A program made the translations under genes and the position numbers. Source: DATEOR01 sp963766725 (lineage in GTDB: Bacteria; Actinomycetota; Thermoleophilia; Gaiellales; Gaiellaceae). Taken from it: 64,000 nt of DNA. How positions within the stretch are numbered: the first letter of the stretch is position 1; the number at the start of each line of letters is the position of its first letter. Location: contig CAVYBK010000003.1 in the NCBI GenBank assembly GCA_963766725.1, positions 1 to 64,000 on the forward strand. The letters run 5' to 3'. Under the pieces are notes generated by a model. The model was not told the origin of the DNA and made no database searches. It saw only the letters and a list, made by a program, of their open reading frames with translations. Of this stretch, positions 34,716-44,750 are shown in pieces.

Positions 34716-35780
34716 GTGTCCGAGCCGCTGAACACGTGGGACTTCGAGCGCCTCGCCGAGGCCAAGGTCGAGGCCGGCCCGTGGGGCTACTTCGTGGGCG
34801 GCGCGGGCGACGAGCGCACGCTCGCCGAGAACCTCGCGGCATTCGGGCGCTGGCACCTGCGGCCGCGCATGCTCGTCGACGTGACCTCGGTCACCACGAC
34901 GACGACCGTCCTCGGTGGTGAGATCTCGATGCCCATCCTCGTCGCGCCGACGGCCTTCCAGTACCTCGCCCACCCGGACGGCGACCTCGCCATGGCGAGA
35001 GGCGCAGCGGAGGCCGGAACGGTCATGTGCCTCTCGACTCTCGGAGGCGCGTCCGCAGCGCAGCTCGCCGAAGCGGCGCCCGGGGGGCGGCAGTGGTTCC
35101 AGCTCTACTGGTCACGCGACCGCGGCTTCACCGAGTCGCTCGTCGAAGCGGCCGCGGATGCCGGCTTCGAGGCGATCGTCCTCACCGTCGATCTCCCCGC
35201 GGCAGGACGACGGGAGCGCGACATCCGCGCCGCGTTCGAGATTCCCACAGACCTCCCCCTCCCCAACCTCTCGGACCACCTCGGACGCGGGGACTTCCAC
35301 GCCACGCTGAGCGAGGTCGTCGATCCGTCGGTGACCTGGCGCGACCTGGAATGGCTGCGCTCGGTCTCGACCCTCCCGCTCCTCGTGAAGGGGATCCTCA
35401 CAGAAGAGGACGCGCAACTCGCCTGCGAGCACGGCGTCGACGGCGTCGTCGTGTCGAATCACGGCGGCCGCCAGCTCGACGGCGCGCAAGCGAGCCTCGA
35501 TGCTCTTCCGGAGGTCGTGGAGGCTGTCGCGGGGCGCTGCCTCGTCCTCATGGACGGGGGAGTGCGCCGGGGGACGGACGTCGTCACGGCGCTCGCCCTC
35601 GGCGCCCAGGCGGTGCTGGTCGGCAGGCCCGCCCTCTGGGGGCTCGCCGTCGACGGAGAGGACGGCGTCCGCCGGGTGCTGGAGCTCCTGCGCGCGGAGG
35701 TCGAGCTCGCCCTGCGCCTCCTCGGCTGCGCGAGTCCGAGCGCCGTCACGCGCGCGCACGTGGGGCGAACCACGCCCTAG
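34716..35780 (+). CDS. FMN-dependent alpha-hydroxy-acid oxidase/dehydrogenase
   Basis: 354 residues of the lactate/glycolate oxidase TIM-barrel family. FMN and catalytic residues: MPILVAPTAFQYLAHPDGD, WFQLYWSRDRGFTESLVE with the catalytic Tyr, LVKGILTEEDA with the flavin Lys, VVSNHGGRQLDGA holding the catalytic His and substrate Arg, and DGGVRRGTDVVTALALGA. Could be a lactate oxidase, a monooxygenase or a membrane-linked dehydrogenase; sequence alone does not decide. Converges on the MFS gene with both TAG stops inside a shared CTAG. Confidence 0.9.
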   Translation: MSEPLNTWDFERLAEAKVEAGPWGYFVGGAGDERTLAENLAAFGRWHLRPRMLVDVTSVTTTTTVLGGEISMPILVAPTAFQYLAHPDGDLAMARGAAEAGTVMCLSTLGGASAAQLAEAAPGGRQWFQLYWSRDRGFTESLVEAAADAGFEAIVLTVDLPAAGRRERDIRAAFEIPTDLPLPNLSDHLGRGDFHATLSEVVDPSVTWRDLEWLRSVSTLPLLVKGILTEEDAQLACEHGVDGVVVSNHGGRQLDGAQASLDALPEVVEAVAGRCLVLMDGGVRRGTDVVTALALGAQAVLVGRPALWGLAVDGEDGVRRVLELLRAEVELALRLLGCASPSAVTRAHVGRTTP

Positions 35781-37120
35781 GGGGGATTGTCCGTCGTCGT
35801 CCTCCGGGCGTCGTAGTGCCTGAACGCAGGCAGAAGCAGCGCGAAGATGCCCACCCCGGCGACGCAGAGGACGCCGCCCGAGACAACCGAGGTTCGGACG
35901 CCGAAGAGCGCCGCGACAATGCCTGATTCGAGGTTCCCGAGGAGGGGTCCGCTCGAGTAGCTCACCTGCTCGATTCCCGCGAGGCGGCCCCGGAGGCGGT
36001 CCGGGATCGTCTGGTTCCAGAGAGTTCCGCGGAAGATGCCGCTGATCATGTCCGCGGCGCCCGCGAGTGCGAGGAAGAAGAGGGCGACCAGGAGGTTTGT
36101 GACGAGCCCGAATACCGTGATCGCGAGGCCCCAGGACGCGGCCGCCCAGATGATCGCCATGCCGTGGCGGTGGACGCGCGCCGCCCACCCGCTCGTCAGC
36201 GACGCGACGAGCGCGCCCACCGATGGAGCCGCGTAGAGAAGCCCGAGCACCTCTGCCCCGCCGTACTGCGTCGCGATTGCCGGGAAGAGCGCCATCGGCA
36301 TCCCGAAGAACATCGCGACCATGTCGACGCCGTAGCTCCCCAGGAGCTCCTGCCTGCTCCACGCGTACTTCATGCCCTCGACGATGCTGCGGACGCTCGG
36401 CGGCACGGCGTCCTTCGGCGGCGGAACGGCGCGCATGAGCGCGAGTGCGAACACCGAGGCTCCATACGTGGCGATGTCGATGCCGTAGGTCGCGGGCAGA
36501 CCGATCGTGGCGATGAGGACACCGCCCACGGCCGGCCCGGCGATCATGCCGAATTCCCCGCGCAGAGAATCGAGCGCCGAGGCCGCGGTCAGCTCGTCGC
36601 GGGTGACGAGCCGCGGCACCATCGAGTCGAGCGCCGGCCGCTGGAAGCCGTCGATCGCGGCCATGAGCGGCGTGACGACGAAGAGCACCCAGACCTTCGG
36701 CTCGTCGAGGAGCGAGTTGAGAAAGAGGATCGCCGTCGCGAGCCCGAGCGCGAGCTCGGCGAGCTGGAGCATGCGCCGACGATCTACGGCATCGGCGAAA
36801 GCGCCGCCGATGAACGCCGTGAAGAGCAGGGGGACGAGCGCAGCCAGGCTGAGAAGCCCGACCGCCAGCGACGACCCGGTGAGATGGTAGACCTGGTACG
36901 GGATCGCGACGTACGTGAGCATCGCGCCGAAGAACGAGAGCGCTTGCCCGGCGAAGAGCAGGCGGTACTCCCGGTGCCGCCGGAGCGGCGTGAGGTCGAT
37001 CGTCGCCAGCCCGACCATCCGGCGAAGCGGGCCTCTGTCCTCGGTCGCGACCGCAGGAACGGGCGGCACCGGGCCGAGGCGCTCGCCCTCGTGAGATCCG
37101 CGCGGCTCGTCCTCGCTCAC
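35777..37120 (-). CDS. MFS transporter (EntS/MFS_3-like exporter)
   Basis: 447 residues, twelve predicted helices after an N-terminal cytoplasmic stretch of about 45. The loop between helices 2 and 3 reads GGAFADAVDRRRMLQ, the MFS motif A; PRLVTRDELTAASALDSL and IPDRLRGRLAGIEQVSYSSGP are typical of the enterobactin-exporter-like (MFS_3) group. Substrate unknown. GTG 37120 has a TAGGCT -10 6 nt upstream and no ribosome-binding site. Confidence 0.88.
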   Translation of the reverse strand: MSEDEPRGSHEGERLGPVPPVPAVATEDRGPLRRMVGLATIDLTPLRRHREYRLLFAGQALSFFGAMLTYVAIPYQVYHLTGSSLAVGLLSLAALVPLLFTAFIGGAFADAVDRRRMLQLAELALGLATAILFLNSLLDEPKVWVLFVVTPLMAAIDGFQRPALDSMVPRLVTRDELTAASALDSLRGEFGMIAGPAVGGVLIATIGLPATYGIDIATYGASVFALALMRAVPPPKDAVPPSVRSIVEGMKYAWSRQELLGSYGVDMVAMFFGMPMALFPAIATQYGGAEVLGLLYAAPSVGALVASLTSGWAARVHRHGMAIIWAAASWGLAITVFGLVTNLLVALFFLALAGAADMISGIFRGTLWNQTIPDRLRGRLAGIEQVSYSSGPLLGNLESGIVAALFGVRTSVVSGGVLCVAGVGIFALLLPAFRHYDARRTTTDNPP

Positions 37121-37126
37121 GCGGGG

Positions 37127-37132
37127 AGCCTA
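37127..37132 (-). promoter_or_regulatory. -10 element of the MFS exporter gene
   Basis: TAGGCT followed by 6 nt and GTG 37120. It lies in the gap below the repeat-protein gene. Confidence 0.5.
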
Positions 37133-37155
37133 CGAGGCGGGCTGGCCGGAAGAGC

Positions 37156-39476
37156 CTAGGAGATCGCTACGGAGGTCGTGCCCGTGGCGGCGCCGAACGG
37201 GTCGACCACGATCGTGTAGGTGCCGTTCGCCGGGAAGAAGACCTCGAAGTCGTTGCCGGCGGGTCCGGCCGTGCCGAAGGCGACCTGGTTCGCCGGCGTG
37301 GTCGTCGTTCCCTGGTAGACCGTGAGCGAGACGCTCTGCGTCTGGCCGGCCGGCGCGGGAACGTTGGTCGTCACCGTGACCGTGTGTGTCCCCGAGTTGA
37401 CCGTAGAGGCGTGAGCTTGCAGTTCTGCCCAGGGACAGTGTTCGCGCAGCTCGTCGAGCCGGTCGCGTCGGCGGGGACGTTGTAGAACGTCAGCGTCACG
37501 TTCCCGTCGATGCGTCCTGCGGGTCGATCGTCACGGTGTACAAGCCGGTACGGCCCGCGGGCAGCGTTACCGGGTCGACGAAGTCGCCGTCCGTCCCGAA
37601 GGTGCGCTGGAGGACCGTCGGGGGGCTCGTTCCCGGCGCCTTCACGATCACCTTGACGCTCGCCATCGTGACGCCGGTGAAGTTGAAGCTGATCCGCTGG
37701 CCCGCGGTCCCGTTGAAGGTGCGCGTCGCGTTCTGGCCCGGCACGGTCGTCGAGACCGTGAGCGGCGTGCCGAGGACCAGCGTCCCGGTCGTGTCGGCCG
37801 GGACGACGTAGAGGCCGACCGTCACGCTCCCGTAGAAGGAGCTCTGCGGGTCGACGAAGACCTTGTACGTGCCGCCGACCGGGAGCTTCACCGGATTACC
37901 GAAGCCGCCCGAGGTGCCCACGGTCTTGACGATGAGATTCGTGCCGTCGGGCTTCAGGACCGAGACCTTCAAGTTCTCGATCGACACCGCCGTGAGGTTG
38001 AGGCTCACGCGCGTGTTGATCGTGCCCGGTGAAGGTGTAGGTCGCGTTCTGGCCGGGAGCCGTGGTCGTCACCGTCAGCGGATTGCCAGGCGTGATCGGG
38101 CCACTCAGGTCGGCGGGCACGATGAAGAGCTGGACGTCCGCACTACCGGTGTTCGCGAACTGCGGGTCGAGCAGGATCTTGTAGACGCCGTTGACGGTCA
38201 GGGTCACGGTCTGCATCCACGCGCCGGCGCTCGTCACAGTCACGGGAGCAGGGATCGCGTGGGATCCGTTGGGCTTCAGGAGATCGAGCTCGGCTGGGGT
38301 CGACGTTGACGACGTTCGAAACGAGGACGCTGACCTTCTGGCCCGCGGTGCCGGTGAATGTCGCGTAGGCGTTCTGGCCCGGCGACGGTGGTGGTGAGGG
38401 TCACGGCCGGGCCGCCCGCGGTGATCGCGGGAGAGGGGTCAGCCGGTACGTCGTACGCGGTGAAGCTGATGGATCCGGTGGTGGCGCCACTCGGGTCGAC
38501 CACGAACGTGTAGGTCCCGGCCACCGGGAGCACCGTCGTGTCGAGGAACCCGCCGGCGGGACCGACAGGAGTCGAGGCAAGCACGGAGAGGTCGGGCTTC
38601 AGAAGCGAGATCGTGCCGCTGAAGTCCGAGGAGAGGACACTCAGGCTGATCCGCTGGTTCAGTGCCCCGCTGAAGGTGAAGGTGTTGCGCTGGCCCGGAA
38701 CCGTCGTCGTGCCGGTGGCCTGCGATCCGAGAGTCAGTGCCGCCGACGTGTCGGCGGGGACGTCGTACCCGGTCAGCGTCACGCTCCCCTTGGCCTTGCT
38801 CTTCGGATCGAGCACGAGCGTGTAGACACCGGTCTGGGTCAGCGTGATCGGGTCGATGAAGGTCGGCGCCGTCGCGAACGCCTGCGGGCCCTTGAGGACG
38901 CTGTTGTCGGGGTTCTTGAGCGTGAGGCTCCCCGAGGAGATGGTCACGCCCGTCATGCTGAGCGCCAGGCGCTGCCCCGCGACGGCCGAGAAGGTGAAGT
39001 TCGCGTTCTGGCCGGGCACGGTCGTCGTGACCGTCGACCCGGGCGCGCCGATGGTCATCGAGCTCGAAGCGTCCGGCGGCACGTTGTAGAGCTTCAGCGT
39101 GACCTTGCCCGGTCTTGTCCAGGTTCGGGTCGACGACGAGCTTGTAGGTGCCGTTCACCGGCAGCGTGTTCGTGTCGACGTACTTCGCGGTCTTCGTCGC
39201 GGAGACCGTGAAGACCTGTGACCCGTTCGGCTTCAGGAGCGAGATCTTCATCGACGCGATCGTCGAGTTCGTGATGTCGAGCGAGACTCGCTGCCCCGCC
39301 GTTCCGCTGAACGTCGCCGTCGCCTTGTCGCCCGCGTTCGAGATGTTGACGGTGACGGCCGACCCGCCCGGCGTGATCGAGAACGAGACCGCAGCGGCAC
39401 TACCGCCGAGGAATGCGGCGACGAGCACTGCGAGAAGGGCAGCGCAGAAGACCCGTGTGGAAGTGCGGCGGCCCAC
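37156..39476 (-). CDS. secreted tandem-repeat protein, about six frameshifts
   Basis: About 770 residues after repair. A signal peptide (VFCAALLAVLVAAFLGGSAAAV) precedes six to seven beta-rich repeats of about 115-125 residues. Each unit runs: TVTTTVPGQNAxxTFSGTAGQ, a short strand region, LLKPDG, TLPVxGTYTxxVDP, then TGSVTxxxYxVPAD. Frame changes lie near 39110, 38379, 38288, 38026, 37502 and 37405, and four of them are fixed by dropping one base. No sortase motif or enzyme domain is visible. The repeat resembles bacterial extracellular beta-sandwich modules, so a surface or matrix role is a guess. Confidence 0.75.
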
Positions 39477-39500
39477 CGCATCTCACGGTAGGCGGCCTCC

Positions 39501-39552
39501 GTTTCCTGTCCTTCCCCCTAACGGGGTTTCTTGTGCTTCCCCCTAACGGGGT
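39501..39552. repeat. two-copy 25-bp tandem repeat in a divergent promoter region
   Basis: Copies start at 39501 and 39526. They share GTTTC, TGT and the 16-bp core CTTCCCCCTAACGGGG (39511-39526 and 39536-39551), and differ at two positions. The core contains CCCC-TAAC-GGGG, an interrupted palindrome. It lies 25 bp upstream of the repeat-protein start on one strand and about 100 bp from dinB on the other. Confidence 0.75.
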
Positions 39553-39617
39553 AGCGCGCGTCCTAGTGGACGACCACGTCTCCGCTGCCGAGTCGACATC
39601 CCTTCGAGTTCATGCCT

Positions 39618-39646
39618 TTGTCCGTTTCGGGTCTCGCTGTTCTTAT
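39618..39646 (+). promoter_or_regulatory. dinB promoter
   Basis: TTGTCC (39618-39623), 17 bp, TCTTAT (39641-39646). The expected start site falls at about 39653, at the ATG at 39655, so the mRNA should be leaderless. Confidence 0.55.
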
Positions 39647-39647
39647 G

Positions 39648-39661
39648 CGAACATATGTTCG
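39648..39661. promoter_or_regulatory. LexA (SOS) box over the dinB start codon
   Basis: CGAACATATGTTCG, a perfect 14-bp palindrome matching the CGAAC-N4-GTTCG box of actinobacterial and Bacillus LexA. It sits just downstream of the -10 and contains the dinB ATG, so bound LexA would cover the start site. Confidence 0.85.
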
Positions 39662-40851
39662 TGTGGAGCGAGGCGACGATCCTGCATGCCGACGCCGATG
39701 CGTTCTTCGCGTCGGTGGAGCAGCGGGACGACCCTCGCCTCCGCGGCCGCCCCGTGATCGTCGGCGGGGGTGTCGTGCTCGCCGCGAGCTACGAGGCCAA
39801 GGCTCGGGGCGTGTGCACGGCCATGGGCGGCGCCCGGGCGCGTCGCCTCTGCCCCGAGGCGATCGTCGTTCCGCCGCGCATGTCCGCCTATTCGGAGGCG
39901 AGCAAGGCGCTCTACCGAGTCTTCGAGGACGCCACCCCGCTCGTCGAGGGCCTCTCCATCGACGAGGCGTTCCTCGACGTCCGCGGGATGCGCCGGATTG
40001 CGGGCACGCCCAGCGAGATCGCCGAGCGCCTGCGCCGAGACGTCCGCGAGCGGGTCGGGATCCCCGTCACCGTCGGGGTCGCGCGCACCAAGTTCCTCGC
40101 CAAGGTCGCAAGCGGCGTCGCCAAGCCGGACGGGCTCCTCCGCGTCCCGCCTGGTAAGGAGCTCGACTTCCTCCACCCCCTTCCCGTCGAACGCCTCTGG
40201 GGAGTCGGGCAGGTGACGGCACGGAAGCTCCGCAAGGCCAGGATCGAGACCGTCGGCGAAGTGGCGGAACTGGAGGAGGCGGCCCTCGTCTCAATGCTTG
40301 GCCGCGCCTCAGGGCGCCACCTTCACGCGCTCGCCCACAACCGCGACCCACGGCCTGTGCAGGCTCGGCGCCGGCGCGGATCGATCGGCTCGCAGCGCGC
40401 ATTGGGACGCAGGCGCAGGTCGCCCGAGGAGATCGACACGGTTCTCGTCGGCCTGGTCGACCGCGTGACGCTCCGCATGCGGAAGGCCAAGCGCGTCGGC
40501 CGCACGGTCGTCCTCCGCCTGCGCTTCGACGACTTCACGCGCGCCACCCGGTCGCACACAATGCCCGGCGCGACGGCGCGCACCGAGGCCATCCTCGTCA
40601 CCGCCAGGGGCCTCCTCGCAGAGGCGCGCCCGACGATCGAGCGTCAGGGCCTGACGCTGCTCGGGATCTCCGTCGCGAACCTCGAGAACGAGGACGCGGT
40701 CCAGCTGACGTTGCCGTTCGACCGCGGCTGGAGCAGCGCACTCGACTCAGCACTGGACGAAGTCCGCGCGCGCTTCGGGACGGCGGCGGTGACCCGGGCC
40801 GTGCTTCTGGGGCGCGACCCGGGTTTCACCGTTCCGTTGCTTCCGGACTAG
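39655..40851 (+). CDS. dinB: DNA polymerase IV (Y-family translesion polymerase)
   Basis: 398 residues. Palm catalytic acids in HADADAFFASVEQ and SIDEAFLDV. Helix-hairpin-helix/thumb region around ERLWGVGQVTARKL. Little-finger domain from about 240. C-terminal QLTLPF is a beta-clamp-binding motif. Unlike many neighbours it is intact. Start ATG 39655, inside the LexA box, gives MFVWSEATILHADADAF; GTG 39661 is possible. SOS control by LexA is strongly suggested. It converges on the MMPL gene, sharing CTAG stops. Confidence 0.95.
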   Translation: MFVWSEATILHADADAFFASVEQRDDPRLRGRPVIVGGGVVLAASYEAKARGVCTAMGGARARRLCPEAIVVPPRMSAYSEASKALYRVFEDATPLVEGLSIDEAFLDVRGMRRIAGTPSEIAERLRRDVRERVGIPVTVGVARTKFLAKVASGVAKPDGLLRVPPGKELDFLHPLPVERLWGVGQVTARKLRKARIETVGEVAELEEAALVSMLGRASGRHLHALAHNRDPRPVQARRRRGSIGSQRALGRRRRSPEEIDTVLVGLVDRVTLRMRKAKRVGRTVVLRLRFDDFTRATRSHTMPGATARTEAILVTARGLLAEARPTIERQGLTLLGISVANLENEDAVQLTLPFDRGWSSALDSALDEVRARFGTAAVTRAVLLGRDPGFTVPLLPD

Positions 40852-43482
40852 GCCTCGGTCGGCTCGGGCCGTGGCTCGACGCGCGGCTCGACATCGCGAT
40901 CGTGCGGCGGCTCGATCGTGATGTCCGGCAGCAATCGATCGAGCCAGCGCGGGATGTACCACGCCTTCTCGCCCATGAGAGTCAGGAAGGCAGGCACGAG
41001 CGTCATGCGCACCACGAGCGCGTCGGTGAGAATCGCGACCGCGAGCAGGATGCCGAACTCCTTCGTGATTCGATCGGGCGTCAGGATGAAGGCGGCGAAG
41101 ACGGAGGCCATGATCAATGCGGCGGCCACGACCACGCGGCCGATCGCGGCGATGCCGTGCTCCACGGCCGCCCGGGTGTCGAGCCCGTGGACGTGCTCCT
41201 CCCTGATCCGGCTCATGATGAAGACCATGTAGTCCATCGAGAGCCCGAAGAGGATCGCGAACGCGATCGGCGGCACGAACGTCTCGATCGGTCCCGTTCG
41301 GTCGAGCCCGGTCAGGCCGAGCAGGTGGCCCTCCTGCACCACGAGCGTGAGCACACCGAATGCGATGAACGCGGAGAGAATCGTCGTGATCGCCGCCGTC
41401 AGCGAGATGACGATCGACCGGAACGCCATCGTGAGCAGGACGAACGTGACGCCGATGATGTAGAGCAGGAAGATCGGCAGCCGCTCCATGATCCGGTCGG
41501 CAATGTCCTTGAACGCCGCCGTCTGGCCGGAGACGTACGCCACGGCTTCGCTACCTGCGGTCGCCTTCGGGACGACGTCGTTGCGAAGGCGATCGACGAG
41601 TGCGTCCGTGGCTTCGTCCTGGGGAGCCGATGTCGGCTTGACGAAGACGATCGCGACCGTCTTCGCGTCGTTGAACTGCGGCTTGTCCACCGATGCGACG
41701 CCTTCGATGCCCTGGACGCCTTCGTAGATCCGCTGCGGCGCTTGCTGGTCCCCGTTGACGTCGACGACGATCGGGATCGGGCCGTTGAAACCGGGCCCGA
41801 AGCCCTCGGCGAGCAGGTCGTACGCCCGCCGGGCCGTCTGCTCCTTGGGCTGTGTGCCCTGATCCGACGCGCCCAGATGGACAAGCGCCGAGGTTCCCGC
41901 GAGCGCGAGGCCGGCAATGAGCAGGACGATGAAGACGATCTTCGCGTGGGCTGTCACGAACCGGCCCCAACGCGCGATGGGCGTTCTCGCCCGGGCCGCC
42001 TCGGAATCGTCGGCCGGCCGCGCGAACGGCACCTTCAGCCGATCGATCCCGCAGGCAAGCTTCGGTGCTTCAGGATCTGCCTCGCCGTAGATGTTCAGGG
42101 CGGTCTGGACCTTCCAGAACCAGACGATCGCCGGAACGATGAGAATCCCGAACGGGAAGAGCCAGAGCCCGGTCAGGGTGCTGACTCCCGTCTCCATGCC
42201 CGCGCGGTCGTACATCTTCCTGATCGCCCGGGGAACCAGGAAGGCGCTGACCGGCAAGAGCAGGATCCAGAGAAGCATGCCCAGGACGCCGCCGGGGCCC
42301 TCCCCGGTCTTCTGCTTCTCGGTCTTATAGAGCTTGTACGCCCAGTACCAGCCGTAGATGCCGAGCGTGAAGACAAAGAGAACCATGTGGCGGATGACTC
42401 CGCGCGGGCGACCCAGCCGAGCGAGCCCGGCGATGAGGATCGTGTTGGCAATCACCACGGTCGTGAGAACACCGAGCGCCGAGCCGATCCCGAGCTTGGT
42501 GACGAAATCGAGCCCGAAGAACGCGAGTCCCGTCACCGAGATGGCGACCGTCGAACCGGCGAACAGGACCGCGCGGCCGGCTGACGCGCCAGCTTCAGCG
42601 GCTGCCTCGTCGGGACGTCATCCCGTCGTGCAAGAACTGTCTGAAGCGCGTGACGATGAAGAGCGAGTAGTCGATTCCGACCCCGAGGCCGATCATCGAC
42701 ACGAGGAGCGGTGTGATCGTGTTGATGGCCGTCAGGCCTGCGAGGAGGAAAAGCAGGAAGAACGCCGTGACGACCGCCGTGACCGCGAGGAAGATCGGAA
42801 TCGTCGTCGCCACCAAGTTGCGGAACAGAACGAGCAGGAGGATCAACGCGACGAGAATGCCGATGAGCTCTTGGGGGCCCTGCTGAATGGGCGGGAACTC
42901 GGCGTCGCCGTTGAACTCCGCGGTGATCCCTGCCGGCGCGACCGTGTCGCGCACCGCGTCCTCGACCGCGACCACCGCCTGGCGATCCTTGTCGTAGATC
43001 ACCCGGTCGAACTGCGCCTCCGTGTAGCCGATGCGCCCGTTGTCGGAAATCGTGCCGTCTGCGAACGGATCGCCGACGCTTTCGATGCCGGCCTTGTCCT
43101 CGGTCGCTTTGAACTCCTGTGTCTTCAGCTTGGCGAGAGCGTCCTCGATGGCCGCCTTGCGCTCTGGGGTGTCGAGCTGCTCACCCGGCGGCGCCGCGAA
43201 GACGAGGTTCAAGACGCCACCCTGTTCGGAGGCGAACTGCGTCTCGATCAGGTCAATCGCCTTCTGCGTGTCGGAGCCGGGGATCTCGAACTGGTCGCGG
43301 AGGCTTCCGCGGAAGAGGACAGTCGCCGCGAGGAGCGCGAAGAAGGTGAGGGCGCCGACGAGCATCACGCGCCCGGATTGGTTCGCGCACATACGCGCCC
43401 ACCGGGCGAGCGTTCCTGTTGAGAGCCGCTCGCCGGCGGAAGTCCTCTGGTTTCCGTTCGACTCGATCTGGTTCTCGCTCAT
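40848..43482 (-). CDS. MMPL/RND-type membrane transporter with a DUF4234-like insert, one frameshift
   Basis: Large exporter of lipids or hydrophobic compounds with two RND-like halves. N-half: first helix near VMLVGALTFFALLA, external domain, then helices with MIGLGVGIDYSLFIVTRFR. The frame changes near 42610, and dropping one base gives MTSREAAAEAGASAGRAVLFAG, then the next helices. Between halves lies FTLGIYGWYWAYKLYKTEKQ plus a further helix pair, resembling DUF4234. The C-half repeats the pattern (FGLSMDYMVFIMSRIREE). About 877 residues. ATG 43482 (GAGCAGG upstream) is preferred to a TTG at 43512. Confidence 0.85.
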
Positions 43483-43561
43483 GCCTGCTCGGTCAGGGTC
43501 GCAATTGCTCAAGACGACCGCAGTACGGGAGTCCTCCCTTTGATGGTTCGGTTATCCGTAC

Positions 43562-44350
43562 CTACCGTCGAACGCCTGAGATCAGCAGATATTCCCGAGT
43601 GTGCACGATTTCCCCGTCCTCGGAGTAGTTCGTTTCGAAGAACTCAATCCAGTCTCGGTGCAGCTCATCGCGCCGGTCCCCGAGCGACTCTGCGAGCGTC
43701 TTCGTCGGCCCGTAGCTCGTGGAGAAGAGCTCCCAGTAATCCTCGGCCGACGGCACCCGAAGCGGCGAGACATATTCCTCGATGTCCAAGTCGAACGCGT
43801 CGCCGAGAAGCTCCCGTACGCGGGGCTCGTCGCCCCAGTCGAAGGGGCTGCTCGGCGGAGGCGCAGGCTGGTAGGGCGCCATCACCTTGAACATCTTCCC
43901 GAGGCCGCCCTGAGGGGTCCAGTTGGCGAGCACGAGCCTCCCGCCCGGCTCCGTGACGCGCGCGAGCTCGCGGGCGACCGCCTCGTGATCCGGCGCGAAC
44001 ATGATCCCGAACGTCGAGGAGACCTTGCCGAAGCTCCCGTCCTCGAACGGCAGGTTCTCGGCATCTCCGACCATGTACTCGATGTCGAGGCCTTGCTCGG
44101 CCGCACGCTCCTGGGCGGTCTCGATCAGCGCCGGCGCGAGGTCGAGCCCGGTCACGTCGGCGCCGGCCGCCGCCGCGCGCTCGGCAATTGCCCCCGTACC
44201 GCAGGCGACGTCGAGCCAGCGGTCGCCCGCTGCGGGTGCGAGGGAGCTGATCACCCGCTCGTGTATGTCCGTGAGCGTCTCGGTGACTCGCTGGTAGGGC
44301 CCGTTCCCCCACATGACGCTCTGCCGCTGCTTCAGCTCTTCATAGGCCAT
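43562..44350 (-). CDS. SAM-dependent methyltransferase (UbiE/Methyltransf_11 type)
   Basis: 262 residues with the class I Rossmann fold: motif I WLDVACGTGAIAERAAAAG, motif II VTGLDLAPALIETAQERA, YMVGDAENLPFEDGSFGKV and the post-III segment LARVTEPGGRLVLANWTP. The acceptor cannot be told. AAAAGGAG precedes ATG 44350. Lies in the leftward run between an ABM-like gene and the MMPL transporter. Confidence 0.9.
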   Translation of the reverse strand: MAYEELKQRQSVMWGNGPYQRVTETLTDIHERVISSLAPAAGDRWLDVACGTGAIAERAAAAGADVTGLDLAPALIETAQERAAEQGLDIEYMVGDAENLPFEDGSFGKVSSTFGIMFAPDHEAVARELARVTEPGGRLVLANWTPQGGLGKMFKVMAPYQPAPPPSSPFDWGDEPRVRELLGDAFDLDIEEYVSPLRVPSAEDYWELFSTSYGPTKTLAESLGDRRDELHRDWIEFFETNYSEDGEIVHTREYLLISGVRR

Positions 44351-44374
44351 CAGGAACTCCTTTTAGGTGGAGGG

Positions 44375-44674
44375 TCAGTCCTGCCTCGCGACCGGTCGTG
44401 CCACAACGACGTCGAACGCCTCGACGCGGTCGATCTGGACGACTGCGACGGAGGCGATCCGCTCGAGGAACTGCATGCGAAGCGGGAGGGCGCGTTCGGC
44501 CACCTCGCGTCCTTCCCAGAACGTGAGCCCGACCGTCGTGCCCGGCTTGTAGAGCATGAGCATCCCTTCGAAGCCGTCGACGCCCCGCAGCCAGCCGGAC
44601 ATTTCCTCTCCGACCATGCCTGCGTTCTCGGCCGGCTCGTCGCCGGTCGCGGCGGTGGTCATGCTGACGTGCAC
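44375..44674 (-). CDS. small dimeric alpha/beta-barrel protein (antibiotic-biosynthesis-monooxygenase-like)
   Basis: 99 residues, MHVSMTTAATGDEPAENAGM at the start, then WLRGVDGFEGMLMLYKPGTT and VGLTFWEGREVAERALPLR. This is the beta-strand and helix pattern of ferredoxin-like ABM/Dabb domains. Enzyme or stress-protein role unknown. GTG 44674 has GATAGT 9 nt upstream. There is no ribosome-binding site. Confidence 0.65.
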   Translation of the reverse strand: MHVSMTTAATGDEPAENAGMVGEEMSGWLRGVDGFEGMLMLYKPGTTVGLTFWEGREVAERALPLRMQFLERIASVAVVQIDRVEAFDVVVARPVARQD

Positions 44675-44750
44675 GGCACCGCCACTATCTCAGTGACGCG
44701 CCGACGGTCGCTACGAGGAGCGCGTCGGCGTGCCCGGCTGCGGCTCGAGG

